Shown here: positions 53,614-62,971 of the stretch, one piece after another | Layout: each line of letters opens with the position of its first letter | Numbering within the stretch: the first letter of the stretch is position 1 | Assembly (NCBI RefSeq): GCF_003586445.1 | Contig: NZ_CP030028.1 | Location: 3,672,501-3,736,500 of the forward strand | Direction of reading: 5' to 3' | Origin: Bacillus sp. Y1 | GTDB lineage: Bacteria > Bacillota > Bacilli > Bacillales > Cytobacillaceae | Length of the DNA: 64,000 bases | Position numbers and translations under genes: made by a program | Notes under the pieces: model-generated | Databases searched by the model: none | The model's input: the letters and a program-made list of their open reading frames with translations, nothing else | What the model was told of the DNA's origin: nothing

Positions 53614-55383
53614 TTACTTAGGAATCTCTTTTAGTAGTTCAATAATGAAAGTGGTCCCTCTTCCAACCTTACTTTCCACTCGGATATTCCCTCTATGAGC
53701 CTCAATCAAATGCTTCACTATAGCTAAGCCTAGACCAGTACCACCGGAGTTTCTACTTCTTGCCCGATCCACTCGATAAAAACGTTCGAAGATTCTTGGA
53801 ATTTCCTTTCGCTCAATTCCAATCCCCGTGTCTATTACCTTTATTCTTATCTTGCTTGTCCTCTCACGAACTTCGACCTTTACCGAACCTCCTTCTGGAG
53901 TGTAGGAAATGGCATTGGTTATTAGATTAATAAACACTTGTTTTAATCTATATACATCACCTTCAACAAAGATCACTTCTTCCTCGGCTTCAAATTGAAG
54001 GTCAATTTTCTTTTCAAGTGCCTTACCTGCTAATATTGGAAGAACTTCGTGTAACACATCAACAATATTTATTTTTTGAATGGACAATTGAAAGCCTTGC
54101 TTCTCCATCTTCGAAAGATCTAATAAGTCTTGTATTAATGTTTGTAAACGATCGCTTTCTTTCAAGATAATCGTTAGGAAAGCCTCTAAAGTCTGCTTGT
54201 CCTCCATGGCTCCATCTAACAGGGTCTCAGAAAATCCCTTTATAGAAGTAATAGGTGTCTTTAGCTCATGTGATACATTTGCAACAAAATCTTTACGCAT
54301 TTGTTCAAGCTTTTTAATCTCGGTGATATCATGGAAAACTAATAAAATCCCTTTCCAAACATCGTTTAAGCCGATAATTGGGACACCATAAACTTCAAAG
54401 TGTCTTCTCTCAATCCCTACAGGTACAATTAGTTGTTTTCTAATTTTGTGCTCAGTCATAAAAATTTCTTCGATTAAATCACAAATGTCTTTTTGGTCAA
54501 TCACTTCGTAGTAAAGTTTTTCTAAATATTCATTTGATTCTACTTGAAAAATTTCTTTATACGTCCGATTGACCAAATTAATATAGCCACGGCTATCGAT
54601 TAATATAAGTCCGCTTCCCATATTTTCAATCAAGGTCCCTAAGCGATCTTGTTGAATTTCCTTTGACTTCATGAGTTCCTGTAGGTTTCGTGCTAAAACA
54701 TTAATTGAACTGCTAAGCATACCTGTTTCATCAGCATGATCCTCGTACGTTCTAGCACGATAATTTCCTTTCGCAAGCTCAATAGCTACATTGGTAGCTG
54801 ACTCAATCGGCTTTGTGTACATGGTTGTTATTTTATAACCCAATAAAATAATGACAAATAACGCGATCCCGAGTGAAATCGTTAATATCCACCAGATCTG
54901 TTCGTATGCATTTTTTATTTCTGTTAGTTTCGTGCTTAATACAATGATTCCCTCAGTCTCACCATCAAAATCTACATTGTCCCAATAGTAGTGAAGATTA
55001 TATCCTCCACCTACTTCAATGATTTCATCTTCTTTTTCTAATTGATTTTCAAAGATGGACTTAAGGACACTTTCATGCCTCTTATTACTTGTATTTTCAA
55101 GGGCACCACTATCATAAACGAGATTTCCGTTTTTATCTAATATAGTAATTCGAGAACTTAGCGTATCACTAAAATCGTTTATTCTATCTTTAGAAATATG
55201 ACCTATGCCACCAGTATCTTGAATATACGTAGAGACTAACTTTGTTTCCTGCTTCATCCTCCCATCAAAGGAATCAATATAGTATCCTTTGAACAATTGT
55301 CCTAACAATAGGCCTAACCCAATAAGAACAATGAAAATAAGCATAATTAGGGCAAACAAAAGTCTCGTTCGAAATTTTATCAT
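53614..55383 (-). CDS. phoR: Phosphate-regulon sensor histidine kinase PhoR
   Basis: Senses phosphate starvation and phosphorylates PhoP. Of 589 residues: span 1 about 8-30, an extracytoplasmic domain about 31-158, span 2 about 163-184, HAMP about 185-236, PAS about 245-350, and dimerisation/phosphoacceptor with His372 in FVANVSHELKTPITS. The ATP-binding domain has NAISYTPEGG, DTGIGIERKEIPRIFERFYR and GGTGLGLAIVK. It overlaps phoP by four bases (ATGA). Confidence 0.96.
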   Translation of the reverse strand: MIKFRTRLLFALIMLIFIVLIGLGLLLGQLFKGYYIDSFDGRMKQETKLVSTYIQDTGGIGHISKDRINDFSDTLSSRITILDKNGNLVYDSGALENTSNKRHESVLKSIFENQLEKEDEIIEVGGGYNLHYYWDNVDFDGETEGIIVLSTKLTEIKNAYEQIWWILTISLGIALFVIILLGYKITTMYTKPIESATNVAIELAKGNYRARTYEDHADETGMLSSSINVLARNLQELMKSKEIQQDRLGTLIENMGSGLILIDSRGYINLVNRTYKEIFQVESNEYLEKLYYEVIDQKDICDLIEEIFMTEHKIRKQLIVPVGIERRHFEVYGVPIIGLNDVWKGILLVFHDITEIKKLEQMRKDFVANVSHELKTPITSIKGFSETLLDGAMEDKQTLEAFLTIILKESDRLQTLIQDLLDLSKMEKQGFQLSIQKINIVDVLHEVLPILAGKALEKKIDLQFEAEEEVIFVEGDVYRLKQVFINLITNAISYTPEGGSVKVEVRERTSKIRIKVIDTGIGIERKEIPRIFERFYRVDRARSRNSGGTGLGLAIVKHLIEAHRGNIRVESKVGRGTTFIIELLKEIPK

Positions 55384-56096
55384 TCTCCCTTAGGCTCCTC
55401 CATCTTATAGCCTAAGCCTCGAATCGTTTTTATATAAACTGGTTTTTTCGTATTTTGTTCAATTTTCTCTCTTAAGTGGCTAATATGAACATCAACAATT
55501 CGCGTGTCTCCTGCAAAATCATAGTTCCATACCGCACTTAGAAGCTGATCTCGTGTTAGAACTCTTCCTTTATGTCTTGCTAAATAGAGTAATAATTCGA
55601 ATTCCTTGGGAGTGAGCTCCAGTAATATATCTCCAGAATACGCCTCGTACTGTTCAGGATAAATTTTCAGTTCTGCCACCTGAAGCACATCTTTTTCCTC
55701 TTCTTGTACCACAACTGGTTCTGGTTGTACTTGGGTTCTTCTAAGAATTGCTTTGACTCTCGCTACGACTTCTCTTGGACTAAACGGTTTTGTCATGTAA
55801 TCATCTGCACCTAGTTCAAGTCCGAGAACTTTGTCAAACTCATCGTCTTTTGCAGTCAACATAAGAATAGGCGTCAAGATTTTTTGTTGACGAAGATGCT
55901 TACAAACTTCAATTCCATCAAGCTTCGGAAGCATTAAGTCCAAAATAATTAAGTCTAGCTCCTGTTCCAAAGCAATATTTCGTCCTTCTTCCCCATCCGC
56001 AGCAGTTAACACTTCATAACCAGCCTGTTGTAAATTGTACTGCAGGAGCGTTACAATTGACTGCTCATCATCGACTACAAGCACTCTTTTTTCCAT
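55380..56096 (-). CDS. phoP: Phosphate-regulon response regulator PhoP
   Basis: An OmpR/PhoB-type regulator, 238 residues from ATG 56096 (TTGGAGG before it; the upstream GTG frame lacks support). The receiver has acidic pair DD9-10, phospho-acceptor Asp53 (ILDLMLPKLDG), Lys in TKPFSPREV. The winged helix domain runs about 140-235 (LTPKEFELLLYLARHKGRVLTRDQLL, VDVHISHLREKIE). A TATAAT with a poor -35 (about 56138) is the likely promoter; I see no clear PhoP-box array upstream. Confidence 0.96.
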   Translation of the reverse strand: MEKRVLVVDDEQSIVTLLQYNLQQAGYEVLTAADGEEGRNIALEQELDLIILDLMLPKLDGIEVCKHLRQQKILTPILMLTAKDDEFDKVLGLELGADDYMTKPFSPREVVARVKAILRRTQVQPEPVVVQEEEKDVLQVAELKIYPEQYEAYSGDILLELTPKEFELLLYLARHKGRVLTRDQLLSAVWNYDFAGDTRIVDVHISHLREKIEQNTKKPVYIKTIRGLGYKMEEPKGE

Positions 56097-56183
56097 AAAA
56101 GCCTCCAAATTCACTTATTACCCCATCATCCACATCCATTATAATACATATTCATTTAATAAAGATAACAAAAAATTCATAAA

Positions 56184-56216
56184 AAATAGACGTACTCTAA
56201 AAAAGCACGTCTATTT
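56184..56216 (-). terminator. Terminator of the MaoC-like gene
   Basis: AAATAGACGT/ACGTCTATTT arms, then TTTTTATG on the minus strand. Confidence 0.68.
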
Positions 56217-56220
56217 CCTG

Positions 56221-56697
56221 TTAAAAATTTTCCAAAACATTACCATCTAATGCCTCAAGTTGATGAGGAGGACAAACTAAAAGGAGTCCTTTTAGCACTT
56301 GTTCTCCCTCTTCATTTTTTCCTTCAACTGTAATTTCAATTGTATGATTGCTTATACTTACTTCGGACACTTCAAACATGAAATCAATCATTTCATAATG
56401 ATAAACGGGTTTCATATATTCAATTTCCTGTTTTAGGATATGACTACCTGGTCCTGGCAAATATTTTGATACAGCAGAAGTAACGATTCCGGTGAGCATA
56501 ATGCTTGGTACCAGCGGCTTCTTAAAAGGAGTTTGTGAAGCATAATCATGCTGAATATACAACGGGTTCGAATCATTCGTTAGACCAAGATATAGTAGTA
56601 AGTCCTTATCTTCAATCTTTTCTGTCAGGGAAAGTTTTTCTCCTCTAGAAATCTCATTAATTTTCCGGCCCATTTTTCTCTTTTTACCTAACAACAT
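56221..56697 (-). CDS. MaoC-like hotdog (acyl dehydratase) protein
   Basis: A 158-residue single hotdog domain of the (R)-enoyl-CoA hydratase/MaoC type: ISRGEKLSLTEKIEDKDLLLYLGLTNDSNPLYI (about 15-47), with the hydratase-like Asp-x4-His position replaced by D...NPLY, then PLVPSIMLTGIVTSAVSKYLPGPGSHILKQEIEYMKPV. ATG 56697 is used because GGAGG is 10 bases before it. It lies between mdh and phoP with its own terminators. The substrate is unknown, and the catalytic His is not obvious, so it may not be a hydratase. Confidence 0.75.
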   Translation of the reverse strand: MLLGKKRKMGRKINEISRGEKLSLTEKIEDKDLLLYLGLTNDSNPLYIQHDYASQTPFKKPLVPSIMLTGIVTSAVSKYLPGPGSHILKQEIEYMKPVYHYEMIDFMFEVSEVSISNHTIEITVEGKNEEGEQVLKGLLLVCPPHQLEALDGNVLENF

Positions 56698-56779
56698 GGT
56701 GACGATACCTCCAATAAATGAAATCGTTCTCATATCGAATCTTATACATTTATTATAGCAAAAGCATAGAAGAACAAAA

Positions 56780-56803
56780 AATTCGGGGGAACCCCCCCGA
56801 ATT
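56780..56803 (-). terminator. Terminator of mdh
   Basis: AATTCGGGGG/CCCCCGAATT arms and a T-run on the minus strand, 10 bases past the mdh stop codon. Confidence 0.8.
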
Positions 56804-56813
56804 TTCGATTTTA

Positions 56814-57752
56814 TTATACTAAAACGTCCATAACATTTCGTACAGCAGCTGCTGATTTATCTAAAGCACTCTTTTCTTCATCAGTTAACTCAAGCTCAAT
56901 TACTTGTTCTATTCCGTTAGCTCCGAGGATCGTTGGTACCCCAAGGTAAATACCTTTATATCCATATTCACCCTCAAGGTAAGCAATAGATGGGAGAACA
57001 CGACGCTGATCTTTTAAAATTGCTTCACACATTTCTACTAGAGAAGCAGCAGGTGCATAGTAAGCACTTCCATTTCCTAATAGATTAACAATCTCTCCTC
57101 CACCTTTTCTCGTACGTTCAACAATAGCCTCTAAGCGTTCCTTCGGAAGTAATGTCTCAAGTGGAATGCCACCAGCATATGAGTATCGAACAAGAGGGAC
57201 CATATCGTCACCGTGGCCACCTAGTACAAAGCCAGTTATGTCTTTAACAGATAAGTTTAACTCTTGGGCCACAAATGTACGGAAGCGTGCAGTATCTAGA
57301 ACGCCTGATTGACCAATGACACGATTTTTCGGGAAACCAGTTTCTTGGAAAACAGTATATGTCATCGCATCCACTGGATTTGTCAATACGATAATCGTAC
57401 AGTTTGGTGAGTACTTAGCTACTTCAGAAGCAACCGCTTTCATAACCTTTTGATTGGTTTGAACGAGATCATCGCGACTCATTCCTGGTTTTCTCGCAAT
57501 TCCAGCAGTGATAACAACAATATCTGAATCCTTTGTATCTGCATAATCTGCTGTACCTGTAATATTTGCATCAAACCCTTGAACCGGACTTGCTTCAAGC
57601 ATATCTAGAGCCTTTCCCTTTGTTGGATTTTCCATTTGAGGTATATCCAGCAAAACGACATCTCCAAGTTCTTTTTGTGCAAGTAGAAAAGCTGTTGTAG
57701 CTCCAGTAAAACCCCCACCAATTACCGAGATCTTTTTACGCTTCATTGACAT
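56814..57752 (-). CDS. mdh: Malate dehydrogenase
   Basis: Interconverts malate and oxaloacetate with NAD. The 312 residues show the dinucleotide fold [15 protein letters not shown] (8-22), LVDIP-like Asp, [13 protein letters not shown] with substrate arginines, LTNPVDAMT, and the catalytic His in [12 protein letters not shown]. The LDH-like type is that of Bacillus. Minus-strand order citZ-icd-mdh-phoPR is the B. subtilis order, with hairpins between the genes. Confidence 0.97.
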   Translation of the reverse strand: MSMKRKKISVIGGGFTGATTAFLLAQKELGDVVLLDIPQMENPTKGKALDMLEASPVQGFDANITGTADYADTKDSDIVVITAGIARKPGMSRDDLVQTNQKVMKAVASEVAKYSPNCTIIVLTNPVDAMTYTVFQETGFPKNRVIGQSGVLDTARFRTFVAQELNLSVKDITGFVLGGHGDDMVPLVRYSYAGGIPLETLLPKERLEAIVERTRKGGGEIVNLLGNGSAYYAPAASLVEMCEAILKDQRRVLPSIAYLEGEYGYKGIYLGVPTILGANGIEQVIELELTDEEKSALDKSAAAVRNVMDVLV

Positions 57753-57822
57753 AACCTTTTCCCCCTACATTTTAAAAGTCATTGTTCTAAGTCACTTTTC
57801 ATAAAGGTAAACAATTATAAAA

Positions 57823-57846
57823 AGGCTGTTCTAGAAAGAACAGCCT
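57823..57846 (-). terminator. Terminator of icd
   Basis: AGGCTGTTCT/AGAACAGCCT arms with loop TTCT, then TTTTTATAATT on the minus strand. Confidence 0.75.
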
Positions 57847-57857
57847 CTAGAACAAAA

Positions 57858-59126
57858 TTATCCCATGTTCTTAATAAGCACATCTCCAAATTCTGAGCAC
57901 TTCACTTCTGTTGCTCCGTCCATCAAACGAGCAAAGTCGTAAGTAACCACTTTAGAAGCGATTGACTTCTCCATTGAATCGATGATTAACTTCGCTGCTT
58001 CATTCCAGCCTAGGTGTTCAAGCATTAATACACCAGAAAGAATAACAGATGAAGGATTTACTTTATCTAATCCAGCATACTTTGGTGCTGTACCGTGTGT
58101 AGCTTCAAAAATAGCATGACCTGTTACATAGTTGATGTTTGCGCCAGGAGCAATTCCAATTCCACCTACCTGTGCAGCAAGTGCATCAGAAATATAGTCT
58201 CCATTAAGGTTCATTGTAGCAACTACATCAAACTCACGTGGGCGAGTTAGAATTTGTTGAAGGAAAATATCTGCAATTGCATCCTTCACGATGATTTTCC
58301 CTTGAGCTTCTGCATCTGCTTGAGCTTGATTTGCTGCCTCTGTGCCTTGTTCATCTTTAATACGGTCATACTGTGCCCATGTGAACACTTTATCGCCGAA
58401 TTCTCTCTCAACAAGCTCATAACCCCAGTTCTTAAACGCACCTTCAGTGAATTTCATGATGTTACCTTTATGAACAAGAGTTAGAGATTTACGTCCCTCT
58501 TTGATCGCATACTCAATTGCAGCACGAACTAGACGAGCAGTTCCTTCTTCAGACACTGGCTTGATCCCAAGTCCTGATGTTTCTGGGAAGCGGATTTTAT
58601 TTACTCCCATTTCATTCTGAAGGAAAGAAATAAGCTTTTTCACGTCATCCGAACCTTTTGCATACTCAATACCAGCGTAAATATCTTCCGTATTTTCACG
58701 GAAGATTACCATATCCGTATCTTGTGGACGTTTAACTGGAGAAGGAACTCCTTCAAACCAGCGAACTGGACGTAAACATACATATAAATCAAGCTCTTGG
58801 CGAAGAGCAACATTCAGTGAACGAATTCCGCCACCAATTGGTGTTGTTAAAGGCCCTTTAATAGCGATCAAATATTCGTTAATTAACTCTAACGTTTCGT
58901 TTGGCAGCCATTCTCCAGTTTGATTGAACGCTTTTTCACCTGCAAGTACTTCTTTCCATACAATCTTCTTTTCACCGTTATAAGCTTTTTCAACAGCAGC
59001 ATCTAGCACTCTAGAAGCTGCAGCCCAAATATCAGGGCCCGTGCCGTCTCCTTCAATAAAAGGTACTACTGGATGATTTGGTACATTTAAAACTCCATTT
59101 GTTACAGTAATTTTTTCACCTTGCAT
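57858..59126 (-). CDS. icd: NADP-dependent isocitrate dehydrogenase
   Basis: Oxidises isocitrate to 2-oxoglutarate, 422 residues. Substrate loop with the phosphorylatable-type serine [22 protein letters not shown] (about 105-125); [16 protein letters not shown]; metal Asps in [31 protein letters not shown] site [17 protein letters not shown]. The ATG follows GGAGGGAG by about 9 bases. A hairpin before it suggests part of its transcription stops after citZ. Confidence 0.97.
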   Translation of the reverse strand: MQGEKITVTNGVLNVPNHPVVPFIEGDGTGPDIWAAASRVLDAAVEKAYNGEKKIVWKEVLAGEKAFNQTGEWLPNETLELINEYLIAIKGPLTTPIGGGIRSLNVALRQELDLYVCLRPVRWFEGVPSPVKRPQDTDMVIFRENTEDIYAGIEYAKGSDDVKKLISFLQNEMGVNKIRFPETSGLGIKPVSEEGTARLVRAAIEYAIKEGRKSLTLVHKGNIMKFTEGAFKNWGYELVEREFGDKVFTWAQYDRIKDEQGTEAANQAQADAEAQGKIIVKDAIADIFLQQILTRPREFDVVATMNLNGDYISDALAAQVGGIGIAPGANINYVTGHAIFEATHGTAPKYAGLDKVNPSSVILSGVLMLEHLGWNEAAKLIIDSMEKSIASKVVTYDFARLMDGATEVKCSEFGDVLIKNMG

Positions 59127-59228
59127 AGTATAATTCTCCCTCCATTTTGTCTAACAAGATGTGCTCCACTTAAGGTCAATCAATATGTATAAAAGATTTC
59201 TATCCATAGCGGGCATCATCAGAATCAA

Positions 59229-59254
59229 AGGTTAGAGCCAAATGCCTCTAACCT
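59229..59254 (-). terminator. Weak terminator after citZ
   Basis: AGGTTAGAG/CTCTAACCT arms with an 8-base loop, then only a modest T-stretch (TTTGATTC). It may attenuate citZ-icd read-through. Confidence 0.5.
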
Positions 59255-59312
59255 CTCCTCTCTATTACAGCAATATTTTAGCTAAAAGTAAAATGCTGTA
59301 TTCTATTTAATT

Positions 59313-60431
59313 TTATCCTCTTTGCTCAACCGCTACATATTTTTGCATTCCAGGACCAGTATAATCTGCTCTTGGACGAATCAATCGATTATTTTCATAT
59401 TGTTCAAGAATATGAGCTAACCAACCCGAAACGCGGCTTACTGCAAAGATTGGAGTAAATAAATCGTGGTCAATTCCTAAGCTATGATATACAGAAGCAG
59501 AGTAGAAGTCTACATTTGGTGGAAGATTCTTTTCACCGGTTACAATGTTTTCAATTTTTGTAGACATTTCAAACCAATGTGGTTCGCCTGTTAAGTTAGT
59601 AAGTTTCTCTGCCATAAGCTTTAAGTGTTTTGCACGAGGGTCTCCTTTTCTGTAAACACGGTGACCAAAGCCCATGATTTTTTCCTTGTTCGCTAATTTG
59701 CCACGAACATAAGTATCAACATTCTCTAAGGTTCCAATCTCAGTTAACATCTTCATTACAGCTTCATTTGCTCCACCATGTAAAGGACCTTTTAATGCTC
59801 CAATAGCTGATGTTACACCAGAGTATACATCCGATAAAGTGGCTACACATACACGTGCCGTGAATGTAGATGCATTTAATTCATGATCTGCATGAAGGAC
59901 AAGTGCCTTGTTAAAGGCTTCCACTGCAATTGGCTCTGGCTCTTTTCCTGAAAGCATGTAAAGGAAATTAGCTGCAAAGCTTAAGTCTGTTCTAGGTGGA
60001 ATTGGCTCCAACCCTTTTCGAATACGCGCAAATGCTGTCACAATTGCAGGCATCTTAGCTTGAAGACGAACTGCCTTGCGATAGTTTGCTTGCTCTTCCA
60101 TTACATCGCTTTCTTCGTCATACAAGCCTAATAGCGAAACAGCCGTTCGAAGTGCAGCCATTGGGTGTACTTCATTAATTGGATATAACTTAAAATGCTC
60201 AAGCACTTGTTTTGGTAGCTCTGCATTTACCGACAATTGGCTTTTTAACTCTGCTAGTTCTTGCTGTGTAGGAAGTCTTCTATGCCAAAGAAGATAGATT
60301 ACTTCTTCAAAGCTTGCATTCTCTGCTAAATCATCAATATCGTACCCTACGTATGTTAGTGTATCATCAATGATTGAACTTACAGAGGAAGTCGTAGCTA
60401 CTACCCCTTCAAGACCACGTGTTGCTGTCAT
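59313..60431 (-). CDS. citZ: Citrate synthase II
   Basis: Condenses acetyl-CoA and oxaloacetate, the first step of the TCA cycle. The 372 residues include the active-site His regions LHADHELNASTFTARV and LKGPLHGGANEAVMKML, GFGHRVYRKGDPRAKHLK and the Asp region VYHSLGIDHDLFTPIFAVSRVSGW. It is the type II (CitZ) Gram-positive form. It has a 126-base leader from a promoter whose start site is covered by a cre-like box. icd and mdh follow. Confidence 0.97.
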   Translation of the reverse strand: MTATRGLEGVVATTSSVSSIIDDTLTYVGYDIDDLAENASFEEVIYLLWHRRLPTQQELAELKSQLSVNAELPKQVLEHFKLYPINEVHPMAALRTAVSLLGLYDEESDVMEEQANYRKAVRLQAKMPAIVTAFARIRKGLEPIPPRTDLSFAANFLYMLSGKEPEPIAVEAFNKALVLHADHELNASTFTARVCVATLSDVYSGVTSAIGALKGPLHGGANEAVMKMLTEIGTLENVDTYVRGKLANKEKIMGFGHRVYRKGDPRAKHLKLMAEKLTNLTGEPHWFEMSTKIENIVTGEKNLPPNVDFYSASVYHSLGIDHDLFTPIFAVSRVSGWLAHILEQYENNRLIRPRADYTGPGMQKYVAVEQRG

Positions 60432-60543
60432 ATTGACCCTCTCCTTTACAAAGTGATTCGCTAACCCTTCTAAACTCTCTGAGTTATTAAAATATTAACA
60501 TTATAGATAACTATAAGACTATAAATTTTTTCACACCCATAAA

Positions 60544-60593
60544 AAGGATGCGCTTACAAGTCCTATTATAAACAATTATCTGACATTTGTGAA
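60544..60593 (-). promoter_or_regulatory. citZ promoter with overlapping catabolite-responsive element (cre)
   Basis: TTCACA (60588-60593), 17-base spacer, perfect TATAAT (60565-60570). The expected start site falls in TTGTAAGCGCATCCTT (60544-60559), which matches the cre pattern WTGNAANCGNWWNCAW at all but one position. CcpA repression of citZ on glucose is known in B. subtilis. A second TATAAT (60500-60505) is closer to the gene but has a poor -35. Confidence 0.68.
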
Positions 60594-60673
60594 CGAAAAC
60601 CGCCTAAAATGTGAAAAAATTAATATTTTATTAGAAAAACTTAAGCCTAGTAATTCATAATACTTATCACCTT

Positions 60674-61132
60674 TTAGAAGAGTTCAAAAAATTTCATTGC
60701 TAAATACGCGATACCCGCACCAATTAAAGGTCCTACAGCTACACCCTTAAAAAGAGAAACAGCTAAGATCGTTCCCAGCACAAGAGCGGTGGTAATATGG
60801 GGATCCTTTGCTAAAAGTGTTATGCCGCCTTTGGCTATTAACGCTACCGCCATCCCAGATATTAAAGCAATCCATGCATATGGCGATTTAAAGGCAGCCG
60901 TTAGGTCTTTAAAACCTATTTCACCACTTGCAATAGGAGCTAATACGGCGAAAGTGATTACCGTTACTCCCCAGTTAATTCCTTTTGATTGAATATAAGA
61001 AAATATTTTTGAATCCACACCAATTATTTTAAGTAACAATAGTACCCCAACTGCAATTATTAAAGATTGGTTTTTTGCGATAAAACCAATTAGTAATAAA
61101 ATGAGCAAAAATAAGCTAGCTTGTGTTAGCAA
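60674..61132 (-). CDS. ytwI: UPF0756 membrane protein YtwI
   Basis: A DUF441/UPF0756 integral membrane protein of 152 residues with about four spans. Conserved core: IQSKGINWGVTVITFAVLAPIASGEIGF (about 46-73), KSPYAWIALISGMAVALIAKGGITLL, LGTILAVSLFKGVAVGPLIGAGIAYLAMKF. TTG 61132 is preferred: GGAGG lies 8 bases upstream and (M)LTQASLFL then aligns with B. subtilis YtwI. Function unknown. It diverges from ytvI and is downstream of citZ's promoter region in opposite sense. Confidence 0.88.
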   Translation of the reverse strand: MLTQASLFLLILLLIGFIAKNQSLIIAVGVLLLLKIIGVDSKIFSYIQSKGINWGVTVITFAVLAPIASGEIGFKDLTAAFKSPYAWIALISGMAVALIAKGGITLLAKDPHITTALVLGTILAVSLFKGVAVGPLIGAGIAYLAMKFFELF

Positions 61133-61343
61133 TCTCAAGGCCTCCTTCATATAGACGTTATTTTACCATAGGAAAACTCAGCAAATAAACAATCGAACCT
61201 CCTTGCTGAAAAGTCACTAGATTTGTCGAAAAATAAGTAAAACATTATTCTCCATAAACAAAACTTTCCATAATCTTCATACGTAGGTAAAATAAAGAGT
61301 AAGCAAGTCTACCATTCATTCTACTATTAGGAGGACGATTAAT

Positions 61344-62459
61344 CTGAATCTCACCTATTTATTTAGAACTATGCGCTTTATGATCGTAATTGTTAGTGTA
61401 CTTTTATCCGTTTTTATCCTATTCCAAATTTCAAAGGTTACATACCCTTTTATCATCGGCCTTTTAATTGCTTTTATGCTAAATCCATTTGTAAATTTTT
61501 TAGAAAGCAAAGGTCGGTTACCTAGAGCACTTGCTGTTTTAATAGGGATTATCTTTATTTTTGCTTTATTTGCAGGATTCATTACTCTATTAATTGCAGA
61601 AATTGTGTCTGGTGCAGACTATTTAGCTGATGTCGTTCCAAGGCATTTAGATACTCTTATTAATTTTATTGAGGACTTTATCGCTGGTCAGATTATTCCT
61701 CTCTATAATCAATTAACAAGCTTATTTAATTCATTAGATACTGGTCAGCAGGACACTATCTTAACCAATATACAAAATGTAGGAAGAACAATTGGATCTA
61801 CGATTGGAGATTTTGTACAAAGCTTCTTTGGAAATATTCCTAATATCCTATCTTGGTTTCCAAATGCTGCAACCGTAGTCATATTTTCCTTGTTGGCAAC
61901 TTTTTTCATTAGTAAAGATTGGTATCGCCTGTCACGGTTTAGCAATAAGATCATTCCAAACCGTGCAAAAAGTAGCACAAAGAGGGTACTTGAAGACTTA
62001 AAAAAAGCGCTATTCGGCTTTATAAAAGCTCAACTAACTTTAATTTCTATTACAACTGTGATCATCCTTATTGGGCTTTTGATATTACGTGTAGATTATG
62101 CGATTACCATCGCACTTGTAACAGGATTAGTCGATATTATTCCTTACTTAGGAACAGGTGCTGTGTTTGTTCCGTGGATTATTTATGAGGCAATTGCTGG
62201 AGAGATGAGTATAGCAATTGGTTTAGGAGTTTTATATATCATTGTGCTTGTCCAACGACAGGTCATGGAGCCAAAAGTATTATCTTCCAACATAGGTCTT
62301 GATCCTCTTGCAACATTAATTGCGTTATTTGTTGGGTTTAAATTAATTGGCTTTTTAGGGCTAATTGCAGGACCTGTGACCCTCGTCATCATCACAACCT
62401 TGCACCGTGCAAATGTATTTAAAGATGTTTGGTCCTTTATTAAGGGGAAAGAAGCATAA
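61344..62459 (+). CDS. ytvI: AI-2E/PerM family sporulation membrane protein YtvI (probable CUG start)
   Basis: A polytopic membrane protein of the AI-2E transporter (PerM) family, called a sporulation integral membrane protein in bacilli. About 8 spans; landmarks: ALFGFIKAQLTLISITTVII, LVTGLVDIIPYLGTGAVFVPW (about 260), PKVLSSNIGLDPLATLIALFVGFKL. The only good ribosome site, AGGAGG (61329-61334), points to CTG 61344 (9 bases), giving 371 residues beginning (M)NLTYLFRTMRF. The first ATG (61371) is 36 bases from it. No ATG, GTG or TTG lies between. Confidence 0.8.
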   Translation: MNLTYLFRTMRFMIVIVSVLLSVFILFQISKVTYPFIIGLLIAFMLNPFVNFLESKGRLPRALAVLIGIIFIFALFAGFITLLIAEIVSGADYLADVVPRHLDTLINFIEDFIAGQIIPLYNQLTSLFNSLDTGQQDTILTNIQNVGRTIGSTIGDFVQSFFGNIPNILSWFPNAATVVIFSLLATFFISKDWYRLSRFSNKIIPNRAKSSTKRVLEDLKKALFGFIKAQLTLISITTVIILIGLLILRVDYAITIALVTGLVDIIPYLGTGAVFVPWIIYEAIAGEMSIAIGLGVLYIIVLVQRQVMEPKVLSSNIGLDPLATLIALFVGFKLIGFLGLIAGPVTLVIITTLHRANVFKDVWSFIKGKEA

Positions 62460-62490
62460 AAGTCCATTCTCCTGAGAATGGACTTTTTTT
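62460..62490 (+). terminator. Terminator of ytvI
   Basis: AAGTCCATTCT/AGAATGGACTT 11-base arms with loop CCTG and TTTTTTT on the plus strand. It also overlaps the fxsA stop codon from the other strand. Confidence 0.85.
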
Positions 62491-62875
62491 ATTTAATAAT
62501 CTTAATTCTTCCTTTATTCATCCAATTTTGGAATGCTTTGCTGAGTATGATTTTGAAGAATTTTCTTGTTGGAGGTGCTAGTAATAGGAAACCTGTTGCA
62601 TCCGTTATAAAACCTGGAGTTAATAGGAGCGTACCTCCTATAATAATACAAACTCCGTCCAATAGTACATCGCCAGGCATTTGACCTGATTGTAGGAGCT
62701 GTTGAGCCTTTCTAATCGTGTCAAGTCCTTGTTGCTTTGCTAGGTAGGCACCAAGCAAGCCGGTTAGAATGATAAGGGTTATGGTGGTCCAGATACCAAT
62801 GGTTTTACCTGATAATAGCAAAAGACCGATTTCTGCTGCCGGTATAATAATTAAAAGTAAAACGATATAACGCAA
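62489..62875 (-). CDS. fxsA: FxsA family membrane protein
   Basis: A 128-residue membrane protein named after E. coli FxsA, whose overproduction blocks F exclusion of phage T7. About three spans (1-22, 26-44, 73-100), with TGLLGAYLAKQQGLDTIRKAQQLLQSGQMPGDVLLDGVCIIIGGTLLLTPGFITDATGFLLL as the family core. Starts at TTG (GGAGG 8 bases upstream). It converges on ytvI and lies 96 bases after pyk's stop codon, in the same orientation. Confidence 0.85.
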   Translation of the reverse strand: MRYIVLLLIIIPAAEIGLLLLSGKTIGIWTTITLIILTGLLGAYLAKQQGLDTIRKAQQLLQSGQMPGDVLLDGVCIIIGGTLLLTPGFITDATGFLLLAPPTRKFFKIILSKAFQNWMNKGRIKIIK

Positions 62876-62928
62876 AATAATCGCCTCCTAGTTGTCCTTT
62901 AATTATATGTGTATTCCTTACAAACAGC

Positions 62929-62956
62929 AAAAAAGAAGCAGCCATTAGGCTACTTC
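62929..62956 (-). terminator. Terminator of pyk
   Basis: GAAGTAGCC/GGCTGCTTC arms (one G-U pair) with loop TAAT, then TTTTTTGC on the minus strand. Confidence 0.75.
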
Positions 62957-62971
62957 TTCTCTTCTTTTCTT

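Noticed and set aside
56097..56180. PhoP-box array upstream of phoP for autoregulation
   Set aside because: I could not see TTAACA-like repeats at regular 11-base spacing; only a TATAAT is clear.
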